Below, piece after piece: positions 51,479 through 60,023 of a DNA stretch of 64,000 nucleotides (position 1 is its first letter; every line of letters begins with the position of its first letter). A program made the translations under genes and the position numbers. This DNA is from Streptosporangiaceae bacterium NEAU-GS5 (GTDB taxonomy: Bacteria; Actinomycetota; Actinomycetes; Streptosporangiales; Streptosporangiaceae): assembly GCA_017592665.1 (NCBI GenBank), contig JAGFNW010000005.1, forward strand, positions 186,001 through 250,000. Reading direction: 5' to 3'. The notes below the pieces were generated by a model. It was not told the origin of the DNA, made no database searches, and saw nothing but the letters and a program-made list of their open reading frames with translations.

Positions 51479-52780
51479 CTAGGTGGTCATGGCGGGCGCT
51501 GCGAGGTTGGGGGCGGGCGGCGGGCCGGATCGCATGCGCAGGCGCTCCCACGGCATGGCGGCGATGATCAGGGGGAAGAGCAACACGGAGCTCATGGCCC
51601 AGGGAGCGTGCAACGCCGCCCAGTCTTGCGCCCGAAACTGGGTCAGCACGAGATAGCCGGTGGCCGCCCAGGCCGAACAGCCGATGATGCACGGCCACGC
51701 CCAGCGGGTCGGCCGGGCCACCAAGAACGGCATGAACCACATCAGATACTGCGCGCCCAGCCGTGGCGTGAAGATCATGAAGGCGAGGACGACCGCGATC
51801 GTCACGTCCACCGGGTGCGCCCGGCGCCACACGATGAGGCAGGCGGCCGCGGCCGCGTAGATCAGGTATTGCCCGACCTTGAGCTTCCAGGCCGTCAGTT
51901 CGTAGTCGCCGTGGTTGAGCAGGGCGGTCCAGCCCCATTCGCCGGTGATGGGCCGCACGTCGCTCGGCCGCAGGCCGATGGTCCTCAGCACCTCACTCAG
52001 CTGATCCCAGCGGATCCAGCCTCCGAGCGGCATGCTCAGCAGGAACAGCACCGGCGGGACGGCGGCCATGACCAGCGACACCAGCCGCGACCGCAGCGAC
52101 GGCAGGAAGAGCAGCATTCCCGGGATGAGGATGACGGGCCAGCTCTTGGCGCACAGGGCCATCCCCATCAGCAGGCCCGCGTAGACGGCCCGGCGGGTGG
52201 CGCCGTCGGGGGCGACCAGCTGCCGCCACATGTCGGAGGGGCGGCTGAGCAGCCATGGACCCGGCGTCCAGGACGGGCCGCGGGCCACCACATACGCCCC
52301 GACCGCGAACACCAGCGACACCGGCTCGACCTGCCCGTGCAGGGACGCGACGAGGATGGCCAGCGGGTTGCACGCGTATTGGAACGCCCGAAGACGCGAG
52401 GTCTCATTCGCGGCGAGCTTGCCGACCAGGGGGATCAGGATGATGTCGGCGACCACTGTCACCAGGCGTCCGGCCACCGACCACGGGATGCCGACCGCCA
52501 TCAGCAGGCCGTACACGTAAGGAATGGTCGGCAGGAAGTGCCAGCCGCTGTTGATCGGATTGGTGTGGTCGAGGACGGCCTGCCCGGCGGGGCGGAAGCT
52601 GTTGATGTAGTCGATCGGCTGCCAGGCTTCCACGGCCGAGAACACCAGGATGACCACCCGGGCGCCGATGCCCACGGCCAGCGTGACGGCGAGCGAGGGG
52701 CGCCAGCCCTTCACCTGGGCGACAACGGCCAGCACGACACCGATGACGAGCAGAGCGCCCGTGGGGATTGCGTAATCCAT
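51479..52780 (-). CDS. Polytopic membrane glycosyltransferase-like protein (GT87/mannosyltransferase type)
   Basis: A 433-residue protein with roughly ten membrane helices. The pattern of an acidic loop after helix 2 (W-Q-P-I-D-Y-I-N-S-F), a W-H-F-L-P-T-I-P-Y-V-Y-G segment, N-P-L-A-I-L-V-A-S-L-H-G-Q-V-E and W-P-V-I-L-I-P-G-M-L resembles GT-C enzymes that use polyprenyl-phosphate sugars to extend surface glycans. Assignment is by architecture and a few motifs only; the donor and acceptor are unknown. The start ATG 52780 faces the terminator of the chitinase operon. Confidence 0.7.
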   Translation of the reverse strand: MDYAIPTGALLVIGVVLAVVAQVKGWRPSLAVTLAVGIGARVVILVFSAVEAWQPIDYINSFRPAGQAVLDHTNPINSGWHFLPTIPYVYGLLMAVGIPWSVAGRLVTVVADIILIPLVGKLAANETSRLRAFQYACNPLAILVASLHGQVEPVSLVFAVGAYVVARGPSWTPGPWLLSRPSDMWRQLVAPDGATRRAVYAGLLMGMALCAKSWPVILIPGMLLFLPSLRSRLVSLVMAAVPPVLFLLSMPLGGWIRWDQLSEVLRTIGLRPSDVRPITGEWGWTALLNHGDYELTAWKLKVGQYLIYAAAAACLIVWRRAHPVDVTIAVVLAFMIFTPRLGAQYLMWFMPFLVARPTRWAWPCIIGCSAWAATGYLVLTQFRAQDWAALHAPWAMSSVLLFPLIIAAMPWERLRMRSGPPPAPNLAAPAMTT

Positions 52781-52838
52781 GACGGCCCCAAGCCTGCCAT
52801 GAATCGCGCTCCCTCATTAACTCGGTGCTCATGAATCA

Positions 52839-52882
52839 GTACGGCTCGCGCCACGCGTCCCGGTGCGGGGCGCGAGCCGTAC
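52839..52882 (-). terminator. Terminator hairpin of the GH18 chitinase operon
   Basis: On the minus strand GTACGGCTCGCGCC pairs perfectly with GGCGCGAGCCGTAC (14 bp) around a 16-nt loop, starting 14 nt past the stop of the last chitinase gene. A near-identical hairpin occurs in the operon leader at 58691-58740. No U-run follows. Confidence 0.75.
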
Positions 52883-52895
52883 AGCTCAGGGCCGG

Positions 52896-54344
52896 CTAGA
52901 AGCCGGCGGTGATGGCGGTGAAGGCCCAGTCGGACTGGGCGATGCCGGAGCAGGCGGACTGGACGCCGCCGCCCGCGCAGCCGCGGTCGCGGTTGACCGA
53001 CCAGAAGGCCAGCCGGCCGAGGCCGTGCGACTTGGCGTAGTCGCGGATCTGCGTCCAGATCGCGGTGGTGGTGGTCTCCTGCTGGTCGGACAGGCCGTTC
53101 ATGCCGGAGATTCCCATGTGGGCGTAGGCCTGCGCGTCCGTCCAGCCCCAGGCCGACTTGAGCGCGTTCTTCAGGCCTTCGGAGGCGTTGACCGTGTTCT
53201 GGTACATGTTGGCGCCGCCGCCGAAGTCGAACGGCATGATCGTGTAGTTGTCGATGGGCACGTTGAGCGCCTTCGACTGGTTGATCAGGCGGGTGCCCCA
53301 GAACGTCGGGCCGGTGGTGCTGGTGCCGAAGGTGACCACGACCTTGGTGCTCGCGTTGTTCGCCTTGACGATCTTCAGGGCGCCGAGGATGCGGTCCTGG
53401 ACGGCCTCGCTCTCGAACTCGTCGACGTTCTCGATGTCGAAGTCGACGGCGGCCGGGTGATAGGCGTTGATGACCTGCTGCACGGCGCCGGCGTACGCCG
53501 AGGACGAGGAGCAGTTCGGGCCGAGCTTGTTGCCCTGCCAGCCGCCGAAGGAGATCTGGACGTTGCCGCCCGCGCCCTTGATGGCGCTGATGGCGCTGGC
53601 GTCGGCGCCGCCGGTCAGCGGCCTGTTGCCGTCCCAGGCCGGGGTGCAGCCGCCGCCCGAGAGCATGAACGCCATGGTGAACGCCTTGATCCCGGTGGCG
53701 CTCATGACGGCCGTGGGCGAGGGCGGGCTGCCCCAGCCTTCATACAGATAGGGCGCGCCCGGGAGCTTGCCGCCGCTCTGGGGGCAGCCGGTGGTCGAGC
53801 CGATGACCTCGGTGCTGGCCGGGGACTGCCCGATCGAGTTGTACGCGCGGATCGTGTAGGTGTGCGTGGAGCAGGTGCCGAGCCCCGAGATCGTCGTGCT
53901 GAGGCCGCTGATCTGGGCGCGCTGGGTGGCGCCTTCGAAGACGCGGTAGCCGGTCACGGTGCCGGAGGAGGCGTTCCAGGCGAGCGAGATCGACGTGTCC
54001 GTGGAGCCCGTGACGCGGGCGTTGCCGGGCGTGCCGGGGACGCCGGCCGTCGGCGTGGGCGTCGGAGTCGGGTTGCCGCCGGTGACCAGCCGCCACAGCG
54101 CCGGCACGGCCGAGGGGGTCCAGTCGGGCTGCGAGGTGTGCGCCTGGATGCACTCGTACTCGGCGCCGTTGTAGCTCACGCGCTGGCCCACGGAGTACGG
54201 GGTCCAGGGAGCCCAGGCCGGTGAGGCCAGCATGACCACCGCGCGCGGGGCGGCCGACGCCGAGGCGACGTTACTGGCGGCCGCGAATCCGGTGACCACC
54301 AGTGCGAGGCCGGCGACGACGGCGGCCATCCTTCGTAATCTCAT
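52896..54344 (-). CDS. Secreted GH18 chitinase with CBM5/12 and fibronectin-III domains
   Basis: A 482-residue secreted enzyme. Signal peptide to about residue 32; CBM5/12-type chitin-binding domain at about 42-86 (P-A-W-A-P-W-T-P-Y, Y-E-C-I-Q-A-H-T-S-Q); short P-T linker; fibronectin III near 104-186; GH18 catalytic region 197-480. The catalytic strand is V-D-F-D-I-E with E305 as the likely acid; the first Asp of the usual D-x-x-D-x-D-x-E is Ala. Cys-rich loops (C-A-G-G-G near 460) are like those in its operon mates. It is the last gene of the four-gene operon, 26 bp after the preceding stop. Confidence 0.9.
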   Translation of the reverse strand: MRLRRMAAVVAGLALVVTGFAAASNVASASAAPRAVVMLASPAWAPWTPYSVGQRVSYNGAEYECIQAHTSQPDWTPSAVPALWRLVTGGNPTPTPTPTAGVPGTPGNARVTGSTDTSISLAWNASSGTVTGYRVFEGATQRAQISGLSTTISGLGTCSTHTYTIRAYNSIGQSPASTEVIGSTTGCPQSGGKLPGAPYLYEGWGSPPSPTAVMSATGIKAFTMAFMLSGGGCTPAWDGNRPLTGGADASAISAIKGAGGNVQISFGGWQGNKLGPNCSSSSAYAGAVQQVINAYHPAAVDFDIENVDEFESEAVQDRILGALKIVKANNASTKVVVTFGTSTTGPTFWGTRLINQSKALNVPIDNYTIMPFDFGGGANMYQNTVNASEGLKNALKSAWGWTDAQAYAHMGISGMNGLSDQQETTTTAIWTQIRDYAKSHGLGRLAFWSVNRDRGCAGGGVQSACSGIAQSDWAFTAITAGF

Positions 54345-54370
54345 AGAGGTGCCTTTCAGCTTTACGGGGT

Positions 54371-55972
54371 TCAGAACGAGTTGAGATAGGCGCGGTGGCT
54401 GTGGGAGAACTCGAAGCCGTTGAACTTGTCCCAGTTGATCGACCAGGTCATGAGGCCCTTCAGGCCGGAGAAGACGCCATGTGGGTGGTAGGGACCGCAG
54501 TTGGCGCCCTTGGCCAGGCAGTCGAAGGCCTTCTGGGTCTCGGCGACCGTGGTGAAGCCGTTTCCGGCGAACGAGGCGGCCGGCAGACCGATCGCGACCT
54601 GATCCGGCCGCAGCGCCGGGAAGGCGGCGCCGCCGGCCACGGGGAAGCCGGTGAGCAGCATGTCGGTCATGGCCACGTGGAAGTCGTGGGTGCCCATGGT
54701 GTGGTACTGGTTGTCCAGGCCCATGATCGGCCCGGAGTTGTAGTCCTGGACGTGCAGCAGGGTCAGGTCGCCGCGCATCGCGTAGATCACCGGCAGGTAC
54801 GCCCCTGATCTGGCGTCGGCTGTGCCGTTCGGGCCGGGGCCGTAGAACTGGTAGCCGAGCTGGACGAAGAACGTCTCAGGGGCCATGGTCAGCACGAAAC
54901 GGCTGCCGTAGCGGGTCTTGAGCGTCTTCAGCGCGGAGATGAGGTTGACCACGACCGGGGTGGTCGGGCTGCGGAAGTCGCGGTCGTTCTGGTTGAGCGA
55001 CAGCGAGTGGCCTTCGAAGTCGATGTCGAGGCCGTCGAGGCCGTATCGGTCGATGATCGCGCTGACCGACGAGACGAAGGTGTCGCGCGCGGCCGTGGTG
55101 GTCAGCTGGACCTGGCCGTTCTGGCCGCCGATGGAGATCAGCACCTTCTTGCCGGCGGCCTGCTTGGCGCGGATCGCGGCGGTGAAGTCGGCCTCGCTCT
55201 CGACGGTCGGGCACTCGGCGGCCGGGCACCGGTTGAAGCGAATGTCTCCCGAGGTGACCGAGGTCGGCTCGCCGAAGGCGAGATCGATGTAGTCCCAGTC
55301 GTTCGGGACATCCGCCATCCGGATATATCCGGATCCGTTGGCGAATGAGGCGTGCAGGTAGCCGACCAGCACCCGCTTGCCCGGCGGCTGCGGCGAGCCG
55401 GTCGGGGTCGGCGTGGGCGTCGGGGTGGGGGTCGGGGTGGGCGTGGGGCTTGCCGTGGGGGTCGGCGAGGGCGGGGCTCCGCCGGGGCCGTCGAGGACGA
55501 TGTCGTCGGCGTTGTAGGTGCCCTGGCCGTACCAGCCGTTGACATAGATCGTCGCGCTGGTCTGGCTCGCGCTCGTGGTGAACGACGTGCTCAGCTGGGT
55601 CCAGGCGGCGCCGGGCGAGGCCCAGGTCTCCGCGCCGCCGACCGAGCCGAGGAAGATGAAGTTCCCGCGGACCCAGGCCGACAGCGCGTACGTCGTGGAC
55701 GCCTTGACGCTGACCGTCTGCTGGCAGCGCGCGAAGTCGTTGCCGGCCGGGGTGGCCGCGAGCGCCTTCGTCCCGCCGTGGACCGGGCTGGACACCGCCG
55801 CGGCCCCCGAAGTGGCCGAGCAGGTCCAGCCGGTCAGCCCCGACTCGAAGCCGGGGTTCACCGCGATGTTGGCCGCGGACGCGGGGGTGGCCTGGAGGAT
55901 CGCCACCCCCGCGAGCACGACCGCCGCGGTGGCGCTCGTGATGATGGTGCGTGATCTGCCGCGCGGCTTCAT
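54371..55972 (-). CDS. Secreted GH18 chitinase with N-terminal carbohydrate-binding module
   Basis: A 533-residue protein: signal peptide (cleavage near A-S-A-A, residue 33), a CBM of the A-N-I-A-V-N-P-G-F-E-S-G type (about 34-165, ending N-A-D-D-I-V-L-D-G-P-G-G), a Pro-Thr linker (about 168-197), and a GH18 barrel with the intact D-G-L-D-I-D-F-E motif (D313, D316, D318, E320). V-L-I-S-I-G-G-Q at 277-284 is the SxGG strand. This is the most canonical catalytic domain in the cluster, resembling ChiD-like chitinases. ATG 55972 overlaps the upstream stop (ATGA). Confidence 0.93.
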   Translation of the reverse strand: MKPRGRSRTIITSATAAVVLAGVAILQATPASAANIAVNPGFESGLTGWTCSATSGAAAVSSPVHGGTKALAATPAGNDFARCQQTVSVKASTTYALSAWVRGNFIFLGSVGGAETWASPGAAWTQLSTSFTTSASQTSATIYVNGWYGQGTYNADDIVLDGPGGAPPSPTPTASPTPTPTPTPTPTPTPTGSPQPPGKRVLVGYLHASFANGSGYIRMADVPNDWDYIDLAFGEPTSVTSGDIRFNRCPAAECPTVESEADFTAAIRAKQAAGKKVLISIGGQNGQVQLTTTAARDTFVSSVSAIIDRYGLDGLDIDFEGHSLSLNQNDRDFRSPTTPVVVNLISALKTLKTRYGSRFVLTMAPETFFVQLGYQFYGPGPNGTADARSGAYLPVIYAMRGDLTLLHVQDYNSGPIMGLDNQYHTMGTHDFHVAMTDMLLTGFPVAGGAAFPALRPDQVAIGLPAASFAGNGFTTVAETQKAFDCLAKGANCGPYHPHGVFSGLKGLMTWSINWDKFNGFEFSHSHRAYLNSF

Positions 55973-57426
55973 CCGGTGAACGCCTTGAAGATGTTGGTGA
56001 ACTCGTACGTGGACTGGGCGATGCCGCTGCACGTCGGCGAGAGCGTGCCGTTCGGGCAGCCGCCGTTGTCGCGGCCGAGCGACCAGAAGCCGATCCGCCC
56101 GACGTGGTTGGCCTGCGCGTACGCCAGCAGCTGGCGGGCGTGGGCCTGCGTGGTGATCTGACCCGTGTCGTTCTTGCCGATCATCGGGGTGAGGCCGAGC
56201 AGCCGCTTGATCTGCGCGTCGGTCTTCGACGGCCAGATCGACTTCATCTGGCCGATGGTCGAGTTGGCCGCGGCGACCATGGCGTTGCCCCAGTCGCCGG
56301 AGAAGCCGAAGTCCATCAGCATCGGGTTGACGTTGACGTTCAGGCCCTTGGCCGCGGCGTCCTGGAGGATCTGCACGGAGAACGGGTCCATGCCGAAGTC
56401 GGGGGCCTGGACGCGCATGGTGTAGCTGATCTGGGTGCCGCGCTCGGTCTGCAGCTGCTTGAGGGCGCTGTTGACCTTGTTGATGTCGATGGACGCCTCG
56501 ACGTCCACGTCCAGGAAGTTGGTGCCGACCGTGTCGAGGACCTTCTTGTAGGCGGCGAGCAGGGTCGCGGTGGTGCCGCAGCTGTGCTCGAGGTAGGGGC
56601 CGACCGCGCCACCGGTGGCCACGATCACCTGGCCGCCCCTGGACTGCAGGCCGCGGATGTCGTTGATGATCCGCGAGTCGGCCAGCGGGATCGTGCCGCC
56701 CCATGCCGGGTTGCAGCCGGTGCTGTCGCCGAGCGCGAAGGCCAGCGTGTAGTACTTCTGCCCGGTCGCGTTGAAGGCGCTGACCAGCGACGGCGTGGTC
56801 ATCGTGATGTCGATGTAGGGGGCGACGGTGATGCTGCTCGGGTTGGGCGGGGTGCCGGTCGGGCTGGGACTCGGGGTGGGGGTCGGTGTCGGCGTGGGTG
56901 TGGGGGTGGGCGTCGGAGACGGCGTCGTCGTTCCGCCCGGCCCGTCGAGGACGATGTCGTCGGCGTTGTACGTGCCCTGGCCGTACCAGCCGTTGACGTA
57001 GATGATCACGCTGGTGGTCGACGACCCGGTGGTGAACGTGACGGTGGCCTGGGCGTAGGCAGCGCCCGGCGCGACCCAGGTCTGGGTGTTCACGCCGGTG
57101 CCGGTGGCGCCGATGAAGATGAAGTTGCCGCGCAGCCAGCCGGACAGCGTGTACGCCGTGGACGGCTTGACGCTGACCGTCTGCTGGCAGCGCGCGAAGT
57201 CGCTGTCCGACGGATTGGCCTGGAGCGCCTTGGTCCCGCCGTGGACCGGGCTGGACACCGCGGCCGCGCCGGAGCCGGCCGCGCACGACCAGCCGGTCAG
57301 GCCCGACTCGAAGCCCGGGTTGGTCGCGATGTTCGCGGCCGAGGCCGACCCGGTGAAGAAGACGGCGGAGAAGACCAGCGCGAGCGGCGCCACCGCCGAG
57401 GCGATCACTTTGTTTTTCATCTTCAT
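55969..57426 (-). CDS. Secreted GH18 protein with N-terminal carbohydrate-binding module
   Basis: A 485-residue protein: signal peptide to about residue 31, a CBM (about 31-165) very similar to that of the next gene, a P-T-P-T linker, then a GH18 domain of the short ChiA-like group with V-I-V-A-T-G-G near 267-273 and the catalytic strand L-D-V-D-V-E (D306, D308, E310). ATG 57426 is favoured because GGGGTGA lies 7 nt upstream; GTG 57435 would overlap the previous stop. The end overlaps the next start by 4 nt. Substrate preference (chitin, or other GlcNAc polymers) is inferred. Confidence 0.9.
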   Translation of the reverse strand: MKMKNKVIASAVAPLALVFSAVFFTGSASAANIATNPGFESGLTGWSCAAGSGAAAVSSPVHGGTKALQANPSDSDFARCQQTVSVKPSTAYTLSGWLRGNFIFIGATGTGVNTQTWVAPGAAYAQATVTFTTGSSTTSVIIYVNGWYGQGTYNADDIVLDGPGGTTTPSPTPTPTPTPTPTPTPSPSPTGTPPNPSSITVAPYIDITMTTPSLVSAFNATGQKYYTLAFALGDSTGCNPAWGGTIPLADSRIINDIRGLQSRGGQVIVATGGAVGPYLEHSCGTTATLLAAYKKVLDTVGTNFLDVDVEASIDINKVNSALKQLQTERGTQISYTMRVQAPDFGMDPFSVQILQDAAAKGLNVNVNPMLMDFGFSGDWGNAMVAAANSTIGQMKSIWPSKTDAQIKRLLGLTPMIGKNDTGQITTQAHARQLLAYAQANHVGRIGFWSLGRDNGGCPNGTLSPTCSGIAQSTYEFTNIFKAFTG

Positions 57427-57431
57427 GCTGG

Positions 57432-58664
57432 TCACCCCGTGTATCCGGCGAAGATCCTGGAGAACTCGTACGGCGTCTGCGCGATGTTGGTGCACATGTA
57501 GAGGGCGCCGTTGCAGGCGTTGCGGTCGCGGGTCATCTCCCAGAAGGCCAGCAGCCCGAGGTGCTTGCCCTTGGCGAAGGTGACCAGCTGCCGGGCGTCG
57601 GCCTGGTTGTAGACGCGGCCGTCGTCGTTCTGGCCGAGCATCGGGGTGACCCCGACCATCCGCCAGACCTGGGCGTCGGACAGGCTCGGATACAGCGACT
57701 TGAGCTGGCTGAACGTGCTGTTGGCGGCTTGCACGGCGGCGTCGCCGTAGTCCACGGACTGGTAGTAGTCCATGGCCATGACGTTGACCGCGTCGAGCTT
57801 GACGCCGGCGTCCCGGGCCGAGCGGACCACGTTGAGGCCGTCGGAGGTCAGGCCGGTGGGCAGCACGGGCAGGGTGAGCGAGATCTTCAGGTTGGAGTGG
57901 GCCGACTGCAGCCGGGCCAGCGCCTGGGAGCGACGGGCCACCGACGCGGGCTCGGCCGTCGCCGATCCTTCGATGTCGAGGTCGATGTAGTTCAGGCCGT
58001 AGGCGTTGACCACGGCGTTGTACTCGTTGTACAGCGCGGTCACGTCCGTGCAGGCCTGGGCGAGCTCGATGCCGGTCGCGCCGCCGAAGGAGATCTTCAC
58101 GTCTCCGCCGCCGGCCCGGATCGCGTCGATCTGGTCCTTGGCCCACTGCTGGCGCGGGTCGTAGGCGTTGAACCACATGGCCTTGCAGGCGGACGCGGTG
58201 ATGAAGGCGAGCGTGAAGTTCTTCAGGCCGGACGCCGAGGCCATGGCCGTCAGGCTCGGCGTCGGCCAGGAGCCCATGTCCACGTACGGAGCGGTCCGGA
58301 TGTTGCCCGGGTTGGGCGGCGGGGTGGAGCCGGTCGGCGTCGGCGTCGGAGTCGGCGAGGGGGTGCCGCTCGAGCCGAGGCGCTTCCACAGGGCGGGCAC
58401 GTTCGCGGGCTCCCAGCCTGGCTGGGATGTGTGCGCCTGGATGCATTCGTAGTCGACGCCGTTGTAGGTCACCCGCGCGCCGATGGCGTACGAGGTCCAG
58501 GGCGCCCAGGCCGGATAGGCCAGCATGACCATCGAACTCGGCGCCGACCGGGCGGAAACCGCTTGCGCCGTGGCGGCCGTCAGTCCGGTCGCCACCAGCG
58601 CCAGCACGGTGACCATAACGACGGTCGGGCGAGTGATCGGAATGGACAGAAACCTGCTTCGCAT
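57432..58664 (-). CDS. Secreted GH18 chitinase with CBM5/12 domain
   Basis: A 410-residue enzyme, first in the operon: signal peptide to about residue 37, CBM5/12 at 48-93 (P-A-W-A-P-W-T-S-Y, Y-E-C-I-Q-A-H-T-S-Q), a P-T-P linker, then GH18 (122-410) with V-K-I-S-F-G-G-A near 189-196 and catalytic I-D-L-D-I-E (D228, D230, E232). W-E-M-T-R-D-R near 381-387 is the conserved C-terminal tryptophan strand. ATG 58664 is preceded by a weak GAGGA. Its CBM closely matches that of the fourth gene, as if the operon grew by mirrored duplication. Confidence 0.92.
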   Translation of the reverse strand: MRSRFLSIPITRPTVVMVTVLALVATGLTAATAQAVSARSAPSSMVMLAYPAWAPWTSYAIGARVTYNGVDYECIQAHTSQPGWEPANVPALWKRLGSSGTPSPTPTPTPTGSTPPPNPGNIRTAPYVDMGSWPTPSLTAMASASGLKNFTLAFITASACKAMWFNAYDPRQQWAKDQIDAIRAGGGDVKISFGGATGIELAQACTDVTALYNEYNAVVNAYGLNYIDLDIEGSATAEPASVARRSQALARLQSAHSNLKISLTLPVLPTGLTSDGLNVVRSARDAGVKLDAVNVMAMDYYQSVDYGDAAVQAANSTFSQLKSLYPSLSDAQVWRMVGVTPMLGQNDDGRVYNQADARQLVTFAKGKHLGLLAFWEMTRDRNACNGALYMCTNIAQTPYEFSRIFAGYTG

Positions 58665-58690
58665 GTGTCACGTCCTCTGCGGGGGGTGCG

Positions 58691-58740
58691 CACGGCTGGC
58701 GCCTCCTGGAGGCGGCCTGGATGAACGGCGCCAGCCGTAC
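58691..58740 (-). promoter_or_regulatory. Leader hairpin upstream of the chitinase operon
   Basis: On the minus strand GTACGGCTGGCGCC and GGCGCCAGCCGTG form a 12-bp perfect stem with a 23-nt loop, 27 nt upstream of the first chitinase ATG. It differs by one base per arm from the operon terminator hairpin at 52839-52882. It could terminate the degenerate GH18 gene, stabilise the chitinase mRNA or act as an attenuator. Confidence 0.6.
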
Positions 58741-58842
58741 GGGTGAAGAGGCGCGTCTGGTGACGGGACGCGGAGTGGTTACTGGATGTGATCGATTTGC
58801 TCTTGGAGTTACTGCGAGTTGATATCGAAGTTGATATTTCTT

Positions 58843-58859
58843 TTAGGAAAGTTTCCTAA
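58843..58859. promoter_or_regulatory. Perfect palindrome TTAGGAAAGTTTCCTAA, candidate ROK/NagC-type operator
   Basis: An odd 17-bp palindrome with a central G, extendable to 58840-58862 with one mismatched pair. It lies about 180 bp upstream of the chitinase operon start, in the AT-richest part of the window. AGGAAA-N-TTTCCT dyads occur upstream of sugar and glycan genes in actinobacteria, and ROK-type repressors are candidates; no ROK gene is in this window. The binding protein is inferred only. Confidence 0.65.
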
Positions 58860-58903
58860 GAGTTGTGGGGATCGTAAACCTCTGCCGGGACCTCCGACAA
58901 GGC

Positions 58904-59896
58904 CTAAATAACCGGGACTTCGATGTTGGTGTAGTCGAGTTCGGCGACGGCGGAAGCGACGTCCCAGCCGTCGTGCGCGGCGGGCAGGTGGGCCGTCAGG
59001 AGATAGTGGCGGCCCGCCGCGGCGCCCAGCGCGTCCAGTTGGGCCCGGAACTCGCGAAGCAGCAGGACGAAGCCGGCCCGATCCTCGGGACGGGCGTGGT
59101 TGCCCGGGTGGGCCGCCGACCCTGGCCACCGCCAGTCGACGTCGATGCCGTCGAACACCCCGGCGGCGCTGCCCGGTCCACCGCGTCCGGCGACCGCGGG
59201 CAGGTCGCCCCGGATGTACATGTCGACGCACGACTTGACCAGCCGCTGCCTGGTTTCGGCCGATCGCGCCGCGTCGGAGAAGAAGGTCGAGTACGCCCAG
59301 CCGCCGATCGTCACCAGGATCCGCAGCTTGGGGTAGCGCGCCTTCAGCTTGAGCAGCTGGTTGAAGTTGCCGGCCAACGCGGCGTCCGGTGGGTCGGCGA
59401 TGGCGTCGATCGACTCGGCCGCGCTGAATCCGCGCTGATAGTCGGCCCACGCGTCCCCTGCGCCGTCACCTTGCGAGGGATCGCGCGCGTCGGCGGCCGG
59501 CGGCCGGGTCACGCCGTTGAGACAGGTCAAAGTGGCCGGGTCGAGGTTCTCACCGGTGTAGACGAGGTCGGTCAGGTCGCCCGCGTCCGGATACACCGCA
59601 CGGACCGTGTTGGTCGCGCCGAAGGCCCCGCGCTGAGCGACATACGCGACCCGCAACGCCGGCCGTGCCGGGGTGGGCGTAGGCGTAGGCGGCACGGGTT
59701 CTGGCGGCACCGTGACCGTGACCGTGACCACAGGAGTGGCCTCAGCGGTCACCGGCGTCGTGACCAGCATCGTCCGCTCTTCGGCCACGCTGGCTCCGCT
59801 GGGGATGTACCAGGTGGCGAAGATCGTGCCCATGACCGTGCACATGACCGTGGCCACGACGAGGGCGGCGAAGGCGGCGCGTGTGTACGCACCCAT
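58904..59896 (-). pseudogene. Degenerate, truncated GH18 protein (catalytic Glu replaced by Arg)
   Basis: A 330-residue frame with an N-terminal membrane anchor (A-A-F-A-A-L-V-V-A-T-V-M-C-T), a Thr/Val/Pro linker, and a GH18 domain from about residue 80: I-L-V-T-I-G-G-W at 193-200, then D-G-I-D-V-D-W-R at 249-256. In active enzymes this is D-G-x-D-x-D-W/Y-E; here position 256 is Arg (CGG at 59131-59129), so catalysis should be lost. The protein stops after the beta-6 region (L-D-Y-T-N-I-E-V-P-V-I) and lacks the final strands. It is either decaying or kept as an anchored non-catalytic binder. The frame is otherwise intact. Confidence 0.7.
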
Positions 59897-60023
59897 GATG
59901 GGACTCCGGAGCGTGTTGGGACGGGTGTGACGACGGACGCTAGTCGCCCAAATACCCCCTTAACAAGGGTCCTTTCCTTAACCGGGAGTTATGCCCGCCT
60001 CATGTGGCTTCGCCGCGGACCCG

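Noticed and set aside
55370-55470. Simple Pro-Thr coding repeats in the chitinase genes as a mobile or CRISPR element
   Set aside because: They are in-frame linkers between binding and catalytic domains, a usual feature of secreted glycosidases.
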